DNA of 64,000 bases, from assembly GCF_040371945.1 (NCBI RefSeq), contig NZ_BAABWS010000002.1, positions 620,001-684,000 of the forward strand. The letters are read 5' to 3'. The DNA comes from Litorivita sp040371945 (GTDB lineage Bacteria; Pseudomonadota; Alphaproteobacteria; Rhodobacterales; Rhodobacteraceae). Positions 17,667-27,052 of the stretch are shown here, piece after piece. The notes below the pieces were generated by a model, which worked only from the letters and a program-made list of their open reading frames with translations, did no database searches and was not told the DNA's origin. A program made the position numbers and the translations under genes. Each line of letters begins with the position of its first letter. Position 1 is the first letter of the stretch.

Positions 17667-18227
17667 ATGCCCAGTATCAACCGGATTGTGATGAATAAAT
17701 CGGCGCGTGGCTGGGTTCGGCAGCTCGATCCGTCATCATTGGATGTGGCGGAGATTTCGGGCAAATGGGGGCGCAGTTTTGATTTCAAAAGCTACCGCGC
17801 CTTTCGCTATCCCGAATATGACATCTGCCTTGACGCGCCGCGCGACGCGGAGGGCACGCCGTTCAAATTCGATCTGGTGATCGCCAATCAGGTTTGGGAA
17901 CACCTCGACCGCCCCTATGCCGCGACGAAAAATGTGCGCAAAATGATGCGCAAGGGCGCGTATTTCTTTGTCGCCGTGCCGTTCTATATCCCCTTTCACG
18001 GCGCGCCGGTGGATTGTTCGCGCTGGTCGGCGCGGGGGATGAAAAACCTGCTGATCGAATGCGGCTTCGAGGAAGACGCGATCGAGGCCAAGCAATGGGG
18101 CAACCGCCACGCCGCGCTGCGCAATATGGAGCCGGTTTGGCCGCCCGAATATGACCCCGAGACCGATGATCTGACCGATGATCCGGATTTCCCGATCCTG
18201 ACATGGGCCTTGGCGCAAAAGACCTAA
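17667..18227 (+). CDS. Putative SAM-dependent methyltransferase (class I-like, short)
   Basis: A 186-aa protein. Start ATG 17667 follows AAAGGAG by 8 nt; an ATG 24 nt further upstream has no such site. Seen: FDLVIANQVWEHLDRPYAA (the post-motif region of class I methyltransferases), VRKMMRKGAYFFVAVPF and a short C-terminal part. The usual N-terminal glycine-rich motif I is weak, with only the LDVAEISGKWG segment in its place. The fold is therefore likely but activity is less sure. It is separated from lpdA by about 60 bp and may be cotranscribed with it. Confidence 0.7.
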   Translation: MPSINRIVMNKSARGWVRQLDPSSLDVAEISGKWGRSFDFKSYRAFRYPEYDICLDAPRDAEGTPFKFDLVIANQVWEHLDRPYAATKNVRKMMRKGAYFFVAVPFYIPFHGAPVDCSRWSARGMKNLLIECGFEEDAIEAKQWGNRHAALRNMEPVWPPEYDPETDDLTDDPDFPILTWALAQKT

Positions 18228-18256
18228 GCGCCAAATCCTCAGGCGCCCGTAGACGA

Positions 18257-18271
18257 GTTCACAGTTTGTTC
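18257..18271. promoter_or_regulatory. SOS box of uvrA (GTTC-N7-GTTC)
   Basis: GTTC at 18257-18260 and 18268-18271 with exactly 7 bp between, the alphaproteobacterial LexA consensus, 68 bp before the uvrA start. Confidence 0.9.
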
Positions 18272-18338
18272 ACATTTTTCGATTGGACCCGCCCACGCCA
18301 TAGATTAGATAGGGGGTATTGGGCGAGTAGGTGGCGAT

Positions 18339-21239
18339 ATGGCAGAGCTGAAGAACATCGAAGTGCGCGGCGCGCGCGAACATAATCTCAAAAGCATCGA
18401 CGTGGATATTCCGCGCGACAAAATGGTGGTGATCACCGGCCTGTCGGGGTCGGGAAAATCCTCGCTTGCCTTTGATACGATCTATGCCGAAGGGCAACGC
18501 CGCTATGTCGAGAGCCTCTCGGCCTATGCGCGCCAATTCCTTGATATGATGCAAAAACCCGATGTGGATCATATTTCCGGCCTCAGCCCCGCGATCTCGA
18601 TCGAGCAAAAAACCACCTCGAAAAACCCCCGCTCGACCGTCGGCACGGTGACCGAGATTTACGACTATATGCGGCTTTTATATGCCCGCGTTGGCACGCC
18701 CTATAGCCCCGCAACCGGCCTGCCCATCGAGGCGCAGCAGGTGCAGGATATGGTCGACCGCGTCATGGCGATGGAGGAGGGGACGCGCGCCTTTCTTCTC
18801 GCCCCCATCGTACGCGACCGTAAAGGCGAATACCGCAAGGAATTTTTGGAACTGCGCAAGCAGGGCTTCCAGCGGGTCAAGGTCGACGGCGCCTTTTACG
18901 AGTTGGACGAGCCGCCCACATTGGACAAGAAATTCCGCCACGACATCGATGTGGTCGTCGACCGGATCGTGGTGCGCGAGGGGCTTGAAACCCGTCTGGC
19001 CGACAGTTTTCGCACCGCGCTCGACCTTGCCGACGGCATCGCCATCTTGGAAACCGCGCCCTCGGCGGGCGAGGACGGCAGCCTGCCCGAGCCTGAACGC
19101 CACACGTTTTCGGAGAAATTTGCCTGTCCGGTCAGCGGCTTCACCATCCCCGAGATCGAACCGCGGCTGTTTTCGTTTAACGCGCCGACGGGGGCCTGCC
19201 CGACCTGTGACGGGCTGGGGATGGAGCTGTTTTTCGACGAACGCCTCGTGGTGCCCGACGCCGATCTCAAGGTCTATGACGGCGCGCTGGCCCCGTGGCG
19301 CAAGGGCAAATCGCCCTATTTCCTGCAAACCATCGAGGCCATCGCCAAACATTACGAGTTCAACAAAAACGCCAAATGGAAAGACCTGCCCGCCCATGTG
19401 CAGCAGGTGTTCCTTTATGGCTCGGGCGATGAGGAAATCCAGTTTCGCTATGACGAAGGCGGGCGCGTCTATCAGGTCAGCCGCGTGTTCGAAGGCGTCA
19501 TCCCCAATATGGAGCGCCGCTACCGCGAGACCGACAGCAACTGGATTCGCGAGGAATTCGAACGCTATCAAAACAACCGCCCCTGCGGCGATTGCGGCGG
19601 CTACCGTCTGCGCGAAGAGGCCTTGGCGGTGAAAATCGGCCCTGCCAAAGGCGGGGCAGAGGCCTGTTTGCACGTGGGCCAAGTGGTGCAAATGTCGATC
19701 CGCGAGGCCTATGAGTGGTGCGAAACCGTGCCAAACCACCTGACCAAGCAAAAGAACGAAATCGCCCGCGCGATTTTGAAAGAAATCCGCGAGCGTTTGG
19801 GCTTTTTGAACAATGTCGGCCTCGAATACCTGACCATGAGCCGCAATGCCGGCACCTTGTCGGGCGGCGAAAGCCAGCGTATCCGCCTTGCCTCGCAAAT
19901 CGGATCGGGGCTGACGGGGGTGCTTTATGTGCTCGACGAGCCGTCGATCGGCCTGCATCAACGCGACAATGACCGTTTGATCGGAACGCTGAAAAACCTG
20001 CGAGATCAAGGCAATACGGTGATCGTGGTCGAACATGACGAGGATATGATCCGTCAGGCCGACTATGTGTTTGACATCGGCCCTGGTGCGGGGATCCACG
20101 GCGGGCAGGTCGTTGCCAAAGGCACGCCCGAAGAGATCATCGCCGATGCGGCGTCGCTGACGGGGCAATATCTGAGCGGTGCGCGCGAGATCGCGGTGCC
20201 CGCCAAACGCCGCAAGGGCAGCAAGAAAAAGATCACCGTCAAAGGCGCGACGGGCAATAACCTGCAAAATGTCACCGCCGATTTCCCGCTGGGGCAGTTT
20301 GTTTGCGTCACCGGCGTGTCGGGCGGCGGCAAATCGACCCTGACCATCGAGACCCTGTTCAAAACCGCCTCGATGCGGCTCAACGGCGCGCGCCAAACGC
20401 CCGCGCCATGCGAGACCATCAAAGGGCTGGAGCATCTCGACAAGGTCATCGACATCGACCAGCGCCCCATCGGGCGCACGCCGCGCTCCAACCCCGCGAC
20501 CTATACCGGCGCCTTCACGCCGATCCGCGATTGGTTTGCGGGCCTGCCCGAGGCCAAGGCGCGCGGCTATAAGCCGGGGCGGTTCTCGTTCAACGTCAAA
20601 GGCGGGCGCTGCGAGGCCTGCCAAGGCGATGGCGTCATCAAGATCGAGATGCATTTCCTGCCCGATGTTTACGTCGAATGCGAGACCTGCAAAGGCGCGC
20701 GTTATAATCGCGAGACTTTGGAAATCCGCTTTAAAGGCAAAAGCATAGCCGACGTTCTTGATATGACGGTTGAAGATGCGCAGGCGTTTTTTACCGCCGT
20801 GCCGTCGATCCGCGAAAAGATGGATGCGCTGGTGCGGGTCGGCCTTGGCTATATCAAGGTCGGGCAGCAGGCGACGACCCTATCGGGCGGCGAGGCGCAG
20901 CGGGTGAAACTGTCAAAGGAACTGGCCAAACGCTCGACGGGACGCACGCTTTATATCTTGGACGAGCCGACCACGGGGCTTCATTTCGAGGATGTGAAAA
21001 AGCTGCTCGAGGTGCTGCATGAACTGGTCGATCAGGGCAATTCCATGGTGGTGATCGAACATAACCTCGACGTGATCAAAACCGCCGATCATATCATCGA
21101 CATCGGCCCCGAAGGCGGCGATGGCGGCGGCGAGATTGTCGCCACGGGCACCCCCGAAGAGGTTGCCGCCGAGCCGCGCAGCCATACGGGCCGCTATCTG
21201 GCGCAGATGCTCAAGTCGGGTTCCGTGGCCGCCGAATAG
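18339..21239 (+). CDS. uvrA: Excinuclease ABC subunit A
   Basis: Damage-sensing ATPase of nucleotide excision repair; loads UvrB at lesions. The protein has 966 aa, the normal length. Seen: N-terminal Walker A GLSGSGKSSLAFDTIYAEGQ (starting about residue 32), UvrB-binding and zinc region with CPVSG and CPTCDGLG, ABC signature LSGGESQRI and VLDEPSIGLHQRD, second Walker A GVSGGGKSTL, the second zinc module CEACQGDGVIKIEMHF with CETCKG, the second signature LSGGEAQRV and ILDEPTTGLHFED. All catalytic parts are intact. A LexA box upstream shows SOS induction; a strong terminator follows. Confidence 0.97.
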   Translation: MAELKNIEVRGAREHNLKSIDVDIPRDKMVVITGLSGSGKSSLAFDTIYAEGQRRYVESLSAYARQFLDMMQKPDVDHISGLSPAISIEQKTTSKNPRSTVGTVTEIYDYMRLLYARVGTPYSPATGLPIEAQQVQDMVDRVMAMEEGTRAFLLAPIVRDRKGEYRKEFLELRKQGFQRVKVDGAFYELDEPPTLDKKFRHDIDVVVDRIVVREGLETRLADSFRTALDLADGIAILETAPSAGEDGSLPEPERHTFSEKFACPVSGFTIPEIEPRLFSFNAPTGACPTCDGLGMELFFDERLVVPDADLKVYDGALAPWRKGKSPYFLQTIEAIAKHYEFNKNAKWKDLPAHVQQVFLYGSGDEEIQFRYDEGGRVYQVSRVFEGVIPNMERRYRETDSNWIREEFERYQNNRPCGDCGGYRLREEALAVKIGPAKGGAEACLHVGQVVQMSIREAYEWCETVPNHLTKQKNEIARAILKEIRERLGFLNNVGLEYLTMSRNAGTLSGGESQRIRLASQIGSGLTGVLYVLDEPSIGLHQRDNDRLIGTLKNLRDQGNTVIVVEHDEDMIRQADYVFDIGPGAGIHGGQVVAKGTPEEIIADAASLTGQYLSGAREIAVPAKRRKGSKKKITVKGATGNNLQNVTADFPLGQFVCVTGVSGGGKSTLTIETLFKTASMRLNGARQTPAPCETIKGLEHLDKVIDIDQRPIGRTPRSNPATYTGAFTPIRDWFAGLPEAKARGYKPGRFSFNVKGGRCEACQGDGVIKIEMHFLPDVYVECETCKGARYNRETLEIRFKGKSIADVLDMTVEDAQAFFTAVPSIREKMDALVRVGLGYIKVGQQATTLSGGEAQRVKLSKELAKRSTGRTLYILDEPTTGLHFEDVKKLLEVLHELVDQGNSMVVIEHNLDVIKTADHIIDIGPEGGDGGGEIVATGTPEEVAAEPRSHTGRYLAQMLKSGSVAAE

Positions 21240-21255
21240 CGGATGAAAAACATAC

Positions 21256-21284
21256 AAAAGGGCGCCGCTATCTGGCGCCCTTTT
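21256..21284. terminator. Bidirectional terminator after uvrA
   Basis: Perfect 11-bp arms AAAAGGGCGCC/GGCGCCCTTTT with a 7-nt loop, between convergent uvrA and the DUF2892 gene. Confidence 0.9.
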
Positions 21285-21305
21285 CGCCTTAATACGCTCT
21301 AAATA

Positions 21306-21506
21306 TTAGCGCTTTTCCATCGGGCAGGTGTTTACGCCGATGAATTTATAGATCAGGCAAGAGCCCATCAAACCCGTCGCCAAAGGGATGATTCCGAGAA
21401 GATAGAGCCAGCGATAGGCCCCGTCACCATCGATGAAAAATCCCAAGATCAGCGCCGCGCCAACAACGATCCGCAAGACGCGGTCGATACCACCAACATT
21501 TCGCAT
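21306..21506 (-). CDS. DUF2892 (YgaP-type) small membrane protein
   Basis: A 66-aa inner-membrane protein of the DUF2892 family, the same module that forms the membrane tail of the rhodanese YgaP. Seen: MRNVGGIDRVLRIVVGA, a first hydrophobic helix (about residues 11-24), a short charged loop DGDGAYRW, a second helix (about 29-55) and the conserved C-terminal GVNTCPMEKR with its single Cys. Relatives are often near sulfur or metal genes; none is near here, so the role is unknown. It has a canonical GGGAGTGA ribosome site. Confidence 0.87.
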   Translation of the reverse strand: MRNVGGIDRVLRIVVGAALILGFFIDGDGAYRWLYLLGIIPLATGLMGSCLIYKFIGVNTCPMEKR

Positions 21507-21614
21507 GTGTTCACTCCCTACATTCGAATAAAGAGATATTATGCATCCTGAATGCGTCTGTATCTGACCTAAATCAATATCCGCGAGGGCTGCGCCGCGC
21601 GGGCCATATCGCGC

Positions 21615-22493
21615 CTATGTCGCGGGGCGGCTGCGCGCGGCCAAACGCGGCAGCATGGCGCTGAAATCGCGGCCCTTGCCGTCTTCCTCCTCGACAAACT
21701 GCGCATAGAGCGCCGCGGCCAGTTGCCCCATCGGCGTATCTGCATCCGCGCCCTCGGCGGCCTGCTGTGACAGGCGCAAATCCTTGAGCATCAATTCCGC
21801 CGCAAACCCCGGTTTATAGCCGTTATCGGCGGGCGATTGCGGCCCGATCTCCGGCGCGGGGCAATAGGCGTTCATCGACCAGCTATAGCCGCTCGAGGTG
21901 CTGACCACATCGAACATCTTTTGCCGATCAAGCCCCAATTTATCCGCCAAAGCAAAGGCTTCGCAGGTGGCGATCATGGTCACCCCAAGGATCATATTGT
22001 TGCAAATCTTCGCCGCTTGGCCCGCGCCCGCATCGCCGCAATGCACCGCTTTTTGCCCCATGATCTCGAACAGCGGCGCGGCCACGTCGAAATCCGCCGC
22101 GCCGCCGCCCGCCATAAAGGTCAGCGTGCCCGCCTCGGCCCCGATGGTGCCGCCTGACACCGGCGCATCGACAAATCCAAGCCCCGCCTTGGCGGCCATA
22201 TCGGCCACGGCGCGGGCGCTTTCGACGTCCACGGTCGAGCAATCGACCAACACCGCCCCCTGCGTCATGGCGGGGATCACCTCGGCGGCGACGCTGCGCA
22301 AAATCGCGCCATTGGGCAACATGGTGATCACCACATCCGCGCCAGCGGCCGCTTCGGCGCCGCTCGTGGCCGTGGCCGCGCCCGCCGCCGATGTGCCTGC
22401 GGCGTCATATCCGGTGATCTCATGGCCGGCTTTGGCAAGGTTCGCCGCCATCGGCGCGCCCATGTTACCCAGCCCGATAAATCCGATTTTCAT
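21615..22493 (-). CDS. mmsB: 3-hydroxyisobutyrate dehydrogenase
   Basis: NAD-dependent enzyme that oxidises 3-hydroxyisobutyrate to methylmalonate semialdehyde in valine degradation. The protein has 292 aa. Seen: Rossmann motif GFIGLGNMGAPMAANL (residues 4-19), substrate loop DAPVSGGTIGAEAG (about 117-130), and the catalytic Lys region GAGQAAKICNNM (Lys near 170). It is the last gene of the leftward mms run, 45 bp after the HIBYL-CoA hydrolase, which supplies its substrate. The 3' product is used by mmsA at the other end of the cluster. Confidence 0.93.
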   Translation of the reverse strand: MKIGFIGLGNMGAPMAANLAKAGHEITGYDAAGTSAAGAATATSGAEAAAGADVVITMLPNGAILRSVAAEVIPAMTQGAVLVDCSTVDVESARAVADMAAKAGLGFVDAPVSGGTIGAEAGTLTFMAGGGAADFDVAAPLFEIMGQKAVHCGDAGAGQAAKICNNMILGVTMIATCEAFALADKLGLDRQKMFDVVSTSSGYSWSMNAYCPAPEIGPQSPADNGYKPGFAAELMLKDLRLSQQAAEGADADTPMGQLAAALYAQFVEEEDGKGRDFSAMLPRLAARSRPAT

Positions 22494-22537
22494 TGTATTT
22501 TCCTCCCGTTAGGGGCGCATCGCCCCTTTGTGTCACG

Positions 22538-23566
22538 TCAAAAACTCAGGCCCTGCGCCCCCAAGGGCATGAGCATCGCGCTGACCTCGGCCGTGGGCAA
22601 ATCAAGCGTCTGATGCTTCCATTTCGGCGCTTTGTCCTTGTCGATGATCGCCGCGCGGATGCCTTCAAGAAAATCGCCATGTTCCATCGCGCGGGCGGTG
22701 AATCGGTATTCGAGGGTCAGCGCGCGGCGGATGTCATCGCAGCCGCGCAGCCGGTGGATCATCTCGACCGTTGCGGCCATGGCCAAGGGCGAATTGCGCC
22801 GCAAAGCGCCCAGCGTGTCGCGGGCAAAATCGCTGTCCTCGCTTTCGAGCGCGCGGATGATATCGCCAAGGGTCTCGCCGCCAAAACAGCGGCGGATCGC
22901 CTCGGCCTGCGGCTCCAGCACCCCTAGCGCAGGCACCTCGGCGGCGCGGTCGATCCACGTCAGATCACCTGTCATCGCCAGCGCATTTTTCAATTCCGGC
23001 CACTTGAGTTGCGGGATGTAATAGTCTGCAAACCCTGCATAAATCGCGTCCGCTGCCGTCATGCGCCCCGCCGTGCAGCCAAGGTATTCGCCGATCCGCT
23101 CCGGCGCGCGGGCAAGGATCAAGGAGCCGCCCACATCGGGCACCAGACCGATGCCGCATTCGGGCATGGCGATGCGGCTGCTCTCGCAGGTGATGCGGTG
23201 CGAGCCGTGGCACCCGATGCCGACCCCGCCGCCCATGGTAAAGCCTTGCAAAAAGCTGACCACAGGTTTGGGAAATTCGAAGAGTTTGGCGTTCATCCGG
23301 TATTCGTCGGCCCAAAATTTGCGCCCGTAGTCGAAATCTCCCGCTGTGCCTGTGGCGTATAACTCGGCAATATCGCCGCCCGCGCAAAAGGCCTTGTCGC
23401 CCTCGGCGTCGATGATCAAAAGCTGCACCGCCTCGTCATCGGCCCAAGCGTCCAATGCCGCCTCGATATCGAGGCACATCTGATAGGACAGCGCGTTGAG
23501 CGCCTTGGGGCGGATGAGGGTGATGCGCCCTGCAACCCCTTCTTTTCGAATGGAAATATCGCTCAT
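22538..23566 (-). CDS. 3-hydroxyisobutyryl-CoA hydrolase (enoyl-CoA hydratase family)
   Basis: Removes CoA from 3-hydroxyisobutyryl-CoA in valine breakdown. The protein has 342 aa, longer than plain enoyl-CoA hydratases (about 260). Seen: FCAGGDIAELY, GFTMGGGVGIGCHGSHRI, the catalytic MPECGIGLVPDVGGS (Glu and Asp), and the C-terminal GDFLEGIRAAIIDKDKAPKW, which separates HIBYL-CoA hydrolases from hydratases. The start ATGA overlaps the stop of the acyl-CoA dehydrogenase gene, and mmsB follows. A hydratase side activity is possible, since no separate methacrylyl-CoA hydratase is in this cluster. Confidence 0.92.
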   Translation of the reverse strand: MSDISIRKEGVAGRITLIRPKALNALSYQMCLDIEAALDAWADDEAVQLLIIDAEGDKAFCAGGDIAELYATGTAGDFDYGRKFWADEYRMNAKLFEFPKPVVSFLQGFTMGGGVGIGCHGSHRITCESSRIAMPECGIGLVPDVGGSLILARAPERIGEYLGCTAGRMTAADAIYAGFADYYIPQLKWPELKNALAMTGDLTWIDRAAEVPALGVLEPQAEAIRRCFGGETLGDIIRALESEDSDFARDTLGALRRNSPLAMAATVEMIHRLRGCDDIRRALTLEYRFTARAMEHGDFLEGIRAAIIDKDKAPKWKHQTLDLPTAEVSAMLMPLGAQGLSF

Positions 23567-24711
23567 CTGGCGGCCTCGGCCAAGAGGTTGCGCGCCACGA
23601 TCACCCGCATGATCTCATTGGTGCCTTCCAAAATCTCATGCACCCGCAAATCGCGCACCAGCTTTTCAATGCCGTAATCGGCCAGATAGCCATAGCCGCC
23701 ATGCAGTTGCAGACATTGGTTGACGATGCGCGATCCGGCCTCGGTGACGAATTTTTTCGCCATGGCGCAGAATTTCGTCGCATCGGGCGCGCCTTGGTCC
23801 AATTTCCACGCGGCTTGGCGCAAGAAGGTGCGCGCGGCCTGCAATTCGATTTCCATATCGGCAAGGCGGAATTGCAGCGCTTGGAACTGGTCGATGGATT
23901 GGCCAAAGGCGTGGCGCTCGGACATATATTGCAAGGTCTGATTGAGCGCGACCTGCGCGCCGCCAAGCGAACAGGCGGAAATGTTCAATCGCCCGCCGTC
24001 GAGGCCCTTCATCGCATATGTGAAACCTTTACCCTCTTCACCGATCAGATTTTCCGCAGAAATGTTGCAATTGTCAAATTGCACTTGGCGCGTCGGTTGG
24101 CTTTGCCAGCCCATTTTCTGCTCCAGCCCGCCAAAGGAAAGCCCTTCTGTTCCGTCTTCGACATAGAGCGAGGAGACGCCTTTGGCCCCGTCCTCGCCGG
24201 TGCGCGCCATCACCACATAGGCGTCCGAATAGCCGCCCCCCGAGATAAACGCCTTGGTCCCGTTCAGCGTATAGCCCGCGTTGCTGCGCGCCGCGCGGGT
24301 TTTGAGCGCCGCCGCATCCGAGCCGGACCCGGGTTCGGTCAGGCAATAGGAGAGCACGGTTTGCATGCTCAAAACATCTGGCATGACGCGCGCGCGCATC
24401 TCCTCGCTGGCGAAGCTGTCGATCATTTTTGCGCACATGTTATGGATCGACAAAAACGCCGCGACAGAGGGGCAAGCCATTGAAAGCGCTTCGAAAACCA
24501 ATGTCGCATCGAGCCGTGTCAACCCCGATCCGCCGTTGTCCTCGCTCACGTAAAGCCCGCCAAACCCCAGCGCCGCGATCTCGGGCCATAGCGCTTTGGG
24601 GATCGTGCCCTCGGCCTCCCATTGGCGTGCGTTCGGCGCGATGCGCTCTTGGCCGAACTCATAGGCCATGTCGAAAATGGCGGTTTGCTCTTGTGTCAGT
24701 GCGAAATCCAT
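23563..24711 (-). CDS. Acyl-CoA dehydrogenase, probably isobutyryl-CoA dehydrogenase
   Basis: FAD flavoenzyme that forms methacrylyl-CoA from isobutyryl-CoA, passing electrons to ETF. The protein has 382 aa from ATG 24711 (MDFALTQEQ), preceded by GGAGCAAC; the 26 extra upstream codons are unsupported. Seen: the substrate segment CLTEPGSGSDAAALKTRA, GTKAFISGGGYSDAYVVMAR, the C-terminal arginine region LQLHGGYGYLADYGIEKLVR, and EGTNEIMRVIVAR with the catalytic Glu in YGIEKL-EGTNE. The substrate is inferred from its place between mmsA and the HIBYL-CoA hydrolase. Confidence 0.9.
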   Translation of the reverse strand: MDFALTQEQTAIFDMAYEFGQERIAPNARQWEAEGTIPKALWPEIAALGFGGLYVSEDNGGSGLTRLDATLVFEALSMACPSVAAFLSIHNMCAKMIDSFASEEMRARVMPDVLSMQTVLSYCLTEPGSGSDAAALKTRAARSNAGYTLNGTKAFISGGGYSDAYVVMARTGEDGAKGVSSLYVEDGTEGLSFGGLEQKMGWQSQPTRQVQFDNCNISAENLIGEEGKGFTYAMKGLDGGRLNISACSLGGAQVALNQTLQYMSERHAFGQSIDQFQALQFRLADMEIELQAARTFLRQAAWKLDQGAPDATKFCAMAKKFVTEAGSRIVNQCLQLHGGYGYLADYGIEKLVRDLRVHEILEGTNEIMRVIVARNLLAEAAR

Positions 24712-24835
24712 TGTTGCTCCTCCCACTGGCCTTGCGCCGCGCGCGGCAAAGGGCCGGTCCCTTGAATTGAACGCCTGTTTAATTGTCAACTGTTACAGCA
24801 GTTTTGCAAGGTAAAACGGCGCGTTGCGGCATGGA

Positions 24836-25303
24836 TTACTCCGGTGGTGTGCACCGCGTATTTTGCGCCCGCGCCGCGCCACCGTCAAATCCGGTCAGCG
24901 CAAAGACCTCGGCCAAGGGCGCCTCCACCTCGACAAAACGCAGCGCTGGCGCGCTTTGCGAGAAGACTTTGGTCTCGACGGTGGTGAATTCCTCGGCCAG
25001 CGATTGATAGGTGCGCACCACGGGGCGCAGCGCCGCATCGGGCACATAAAAGGCGCATAACGTGTCGGAGCGCAAATAGCGGCTGGCCTGTTTGAGCTGC
25101 ATCACCAATTGCATGAGGGCGGCGAAATCGGCGTTGACCGCCGTGGCCTGCGAGAGGTCGAAAAAATGCCGCTGGTCGGGATGGGCCTCGGGATCGACGT
25201 AAAACTGCGTCATCAGGTTGAAGCAATCGGTCATCTCAATCGCGCCCGTCAAATAGAAATAGGCGAGGTTATGGGACTTTAGAATGCGGTAGTCACCGGT
25301 CAT
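24836..25303 (-). CDS. Uncharacterised STAS/SEC14-like protein in the valine cluster
   Basis: A 155-aa cytoplasmic protein from ATG 25303. I do not recognise a named gene. Seen: YRILKSHNLAYFYLTGAI at the start, a conserved-looking DLSQATAVNADFAALMQLV, then YVPDAALRPVVRTYQSLAEEF and a final FVEVEAPLAEVFAL. The alternation of strands and amphipathic helices resembles the STAS/SEC14-type alpha/beta proteins found across proteobacteria, but no phosphorylatable Ser or ligand site can be named. It lies in line between mmsA and the acyl-CoA dehydrogenase, with a 175-bp gap to mmsA. GC and codon use look normal. Confidence 0.7.
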   Translation of the reverse strand: MTGDYRILKSHNLAYFYLTGAIEMTDCFNLMTQFYVDPEAHPDQRHFFDLSQATAVNADFAALMQLVMQLKQASRYLRSDTLCAFYVPDAALRPVVRTYQSLAEEFTTVETKVFSQSAPALRFVEVEAPLAEVFALTGFDGGAARAQNTRCTPPE

Positions 25304-25478
25304 CGGGGGCCTGCTGTCGTTGTTAAAGGGGCAGAGCCGCGCCACATCGGGGCGGGTGGAACGCACGCGCGGTGCATAACTTAGGCCGCGCGCGTGGCAA
25401 TGCAAACCTGCCCCCGCAGTCAACATAGCCGTCCGGGCGCAGATGCTCCGCCCGGACACTGTGCAAGATCGGCGCGGA

Positions 25479-26978
25479 TCAGTCCATCGCTTTAAAGTTA
25501 AATTCCCCGCCTTCTTTGATCCCCGAGAACCAGCGCGCCGTGACGGTTTTGGTCTTGGTGTAAAAGCGGAAGGCGTCGGGACCGTATTGGTTCAAATCGC
25601 CAAAGGCCGATTTTTTCCACCCGCCAAAGGAGAAATAGGACAAAGGCACGGGGATCGGGAAGTTGATCCCCACCATGCCGACATTGACGCGGCTGGCGAA
25701 ATCGCGCGCCACATCGCCATCGGCGGTAAAGATCGCGGTGCCGTTGCCGTATTCATTGTCCATCGTCAGCTTGAGCGCCTCTTCATAGGAGCCTGCGCGC
25801 ACTTGGGTCAGGACGGGGCCAAAGATTTCCTCTTTATAGATATCCATGTCCTTGGTGGCATTGTCGAACAATGTCGGGCCGACGAAGTAGCCGCCCTCAT
25901 AGCCTTGCAGCGTCATGCCGCGTCCGTCGCGCACCAATGTCGCGCCCTGATCGACGCCCGACTGGATCAGCCCTTCGATCCGGTCTTTGGAGGCTTGGGT
26001 AATCACGGGGCCGAAATCCACGTCCTCGCCCGCCGTATAGGGGCCGACCTTGAGCTTTTCGATCCGCGGGATCAGCCGTTCGATCAGTGCGTCGGCGGTT
26101 TTCTCGCCCACAGGCACCGCCACCGAAATCGCCATGCACCGCTCGCCCGCCGCGCCGAAACCGGCGCCGACAAGCGCATCGGCGGCCTTGTCCATATCGG
26201 CGTCGGGCATGATGATCATGTGGTTTTTCGCGCCGCCAAAACATTGCGCCCGCTTGCCGTTGGTCGCCGCGCGGCCATAGATATATTGCGCAATCGGGGT
26301 CGAGCCGACAAAACCCACCGCTTGGATGGTCTCATTGTCGAGGAGCGCATCGACCACCTCTTTGTCGCCATTGACCACCTGCAACACGCCCTCGGGCAGG
26401 CCCGCCTCGATGAGCAATTCGGCCAGCATCAGAGAGGTCGAGGGGCAGCGCTCGGAGGGTTTGAGGATCATCGCATTGCCGCAAGACAGGGCAGGGGCCA
26501 TTTTCCACAAGGGGATCATCGCAGGGAAGTTGAACGGGGTGATCCCCGCCACAACGCCCAAAGGCTGGCGCATGGAATAAAGATCGATCCCCGGTCCGCC
26601 ATTGTCGATAAATTCGCCCTTGAGATGCGAGGGCGCGCCCATGCAGACCTCGACCACCTCAAGCCCGCGCTGCACATCGCCGCGCGCATCGGGCAGGGTC
26701 TTGCCATGCTCGCGGCTGACCAATTCGGCCAGTTTGTCCATGTTTTCATTGATCAAAGCGCCGAACTTCATCATCACCCGCGCGCGGCGCTGCGGGTTGG
26801 TGGCGGCCCAAGCGATCTGCGCTTCGGCGGCTTTGGCGATGATCGCATCGGTTTCGGCCTTGGTGGCCAGTGGCACCTTGGCCTGCACTTCGCCCGTGGC
26901 GGGGTTCATCACATCGGTAAACCGCCCCGAGGTGCCTTTGACATGTTGGCCGTTCACATAATGGGTCAGTTCTTGCAT
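25479..26978 (-). CDS. mmsA: Methylmalonate-semialdehyde dehydrogenase (CoA-acylating)
   Basis: Aldehyde dehydrogenase that turns methylmalonate semialdehyde into propionyl-CoA in valine and inositol catabolism. The protein has 499 aa from ATG 26978, which follows a strong GAGGAGGATT site. Seen: SREHGKTLPDARGDV, MIPLWKMAPALSCGNAMILKP (first half only cited), FVGSTPIAQYIY, the catalytic Cys in AAGERCMAIS, and EEIFGPVLTQVRA. The Cys environment GERCMA is the MmsA type. Divergent from a LysR regulator across 147 bp that holds a perfect 22-bp palindrome. First gene of the leftward valine cluster. Confidence 0.95.
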   Translation of the reverse strand: MQELTHYVNGQHVKGTSGRFTDVMNPATGEVQAKVPLATKAETDAIIAKAAEAQIAWAATNPQRRARVMMKFGALINENMDKLAELVSREHGKTLPDARGDVQRGLEVVEVCMGAPSHLKGEFIDNGGPGIDLYSMRQPLGVVAGITPFNFPAMIPLWKMAPALSCGNAMILKPSERCPSTSLMLAELLIEAGLPEGVLQVVNGDKEVVDALLDNETIQAVGFVGSTPIAQYIYGRAATNGKRAQCFGGAKNHMIIMPDADMDKAADALVGAGFGAAGERCMAISVAVPVGEKTADALIERLIPRIEKLKVGPYTAGEDVDFGPVITQASKDRIEGLIQSGVDQGATLVRDGRGMTLQGYEGGYFVGPTLFDNATKDMDIYKEEIFGPVLTQVRAGSYEEALKLTMDNEYGNGTAIFTADGDVARDFASRVNVGMVGINFPIPVPLSYFSFGGWKKSAFGDLNQYGPDAFRFYTKTKTVTARWFSGIKEGGEFNFKAMD

Positions 26979-27052
26979 GGAATCCTCCTCAAAGCTGTTG
27001 CGCGCAGCGTAGGCTTGCAATTTTCAACCGAACAGAGGAAATATTCCAAAAG

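Noticed and set aside
18678..20654. A 658-codon minus-strand frame opposite uvrA
   Set aside because: Antisense overprint of UvrA.
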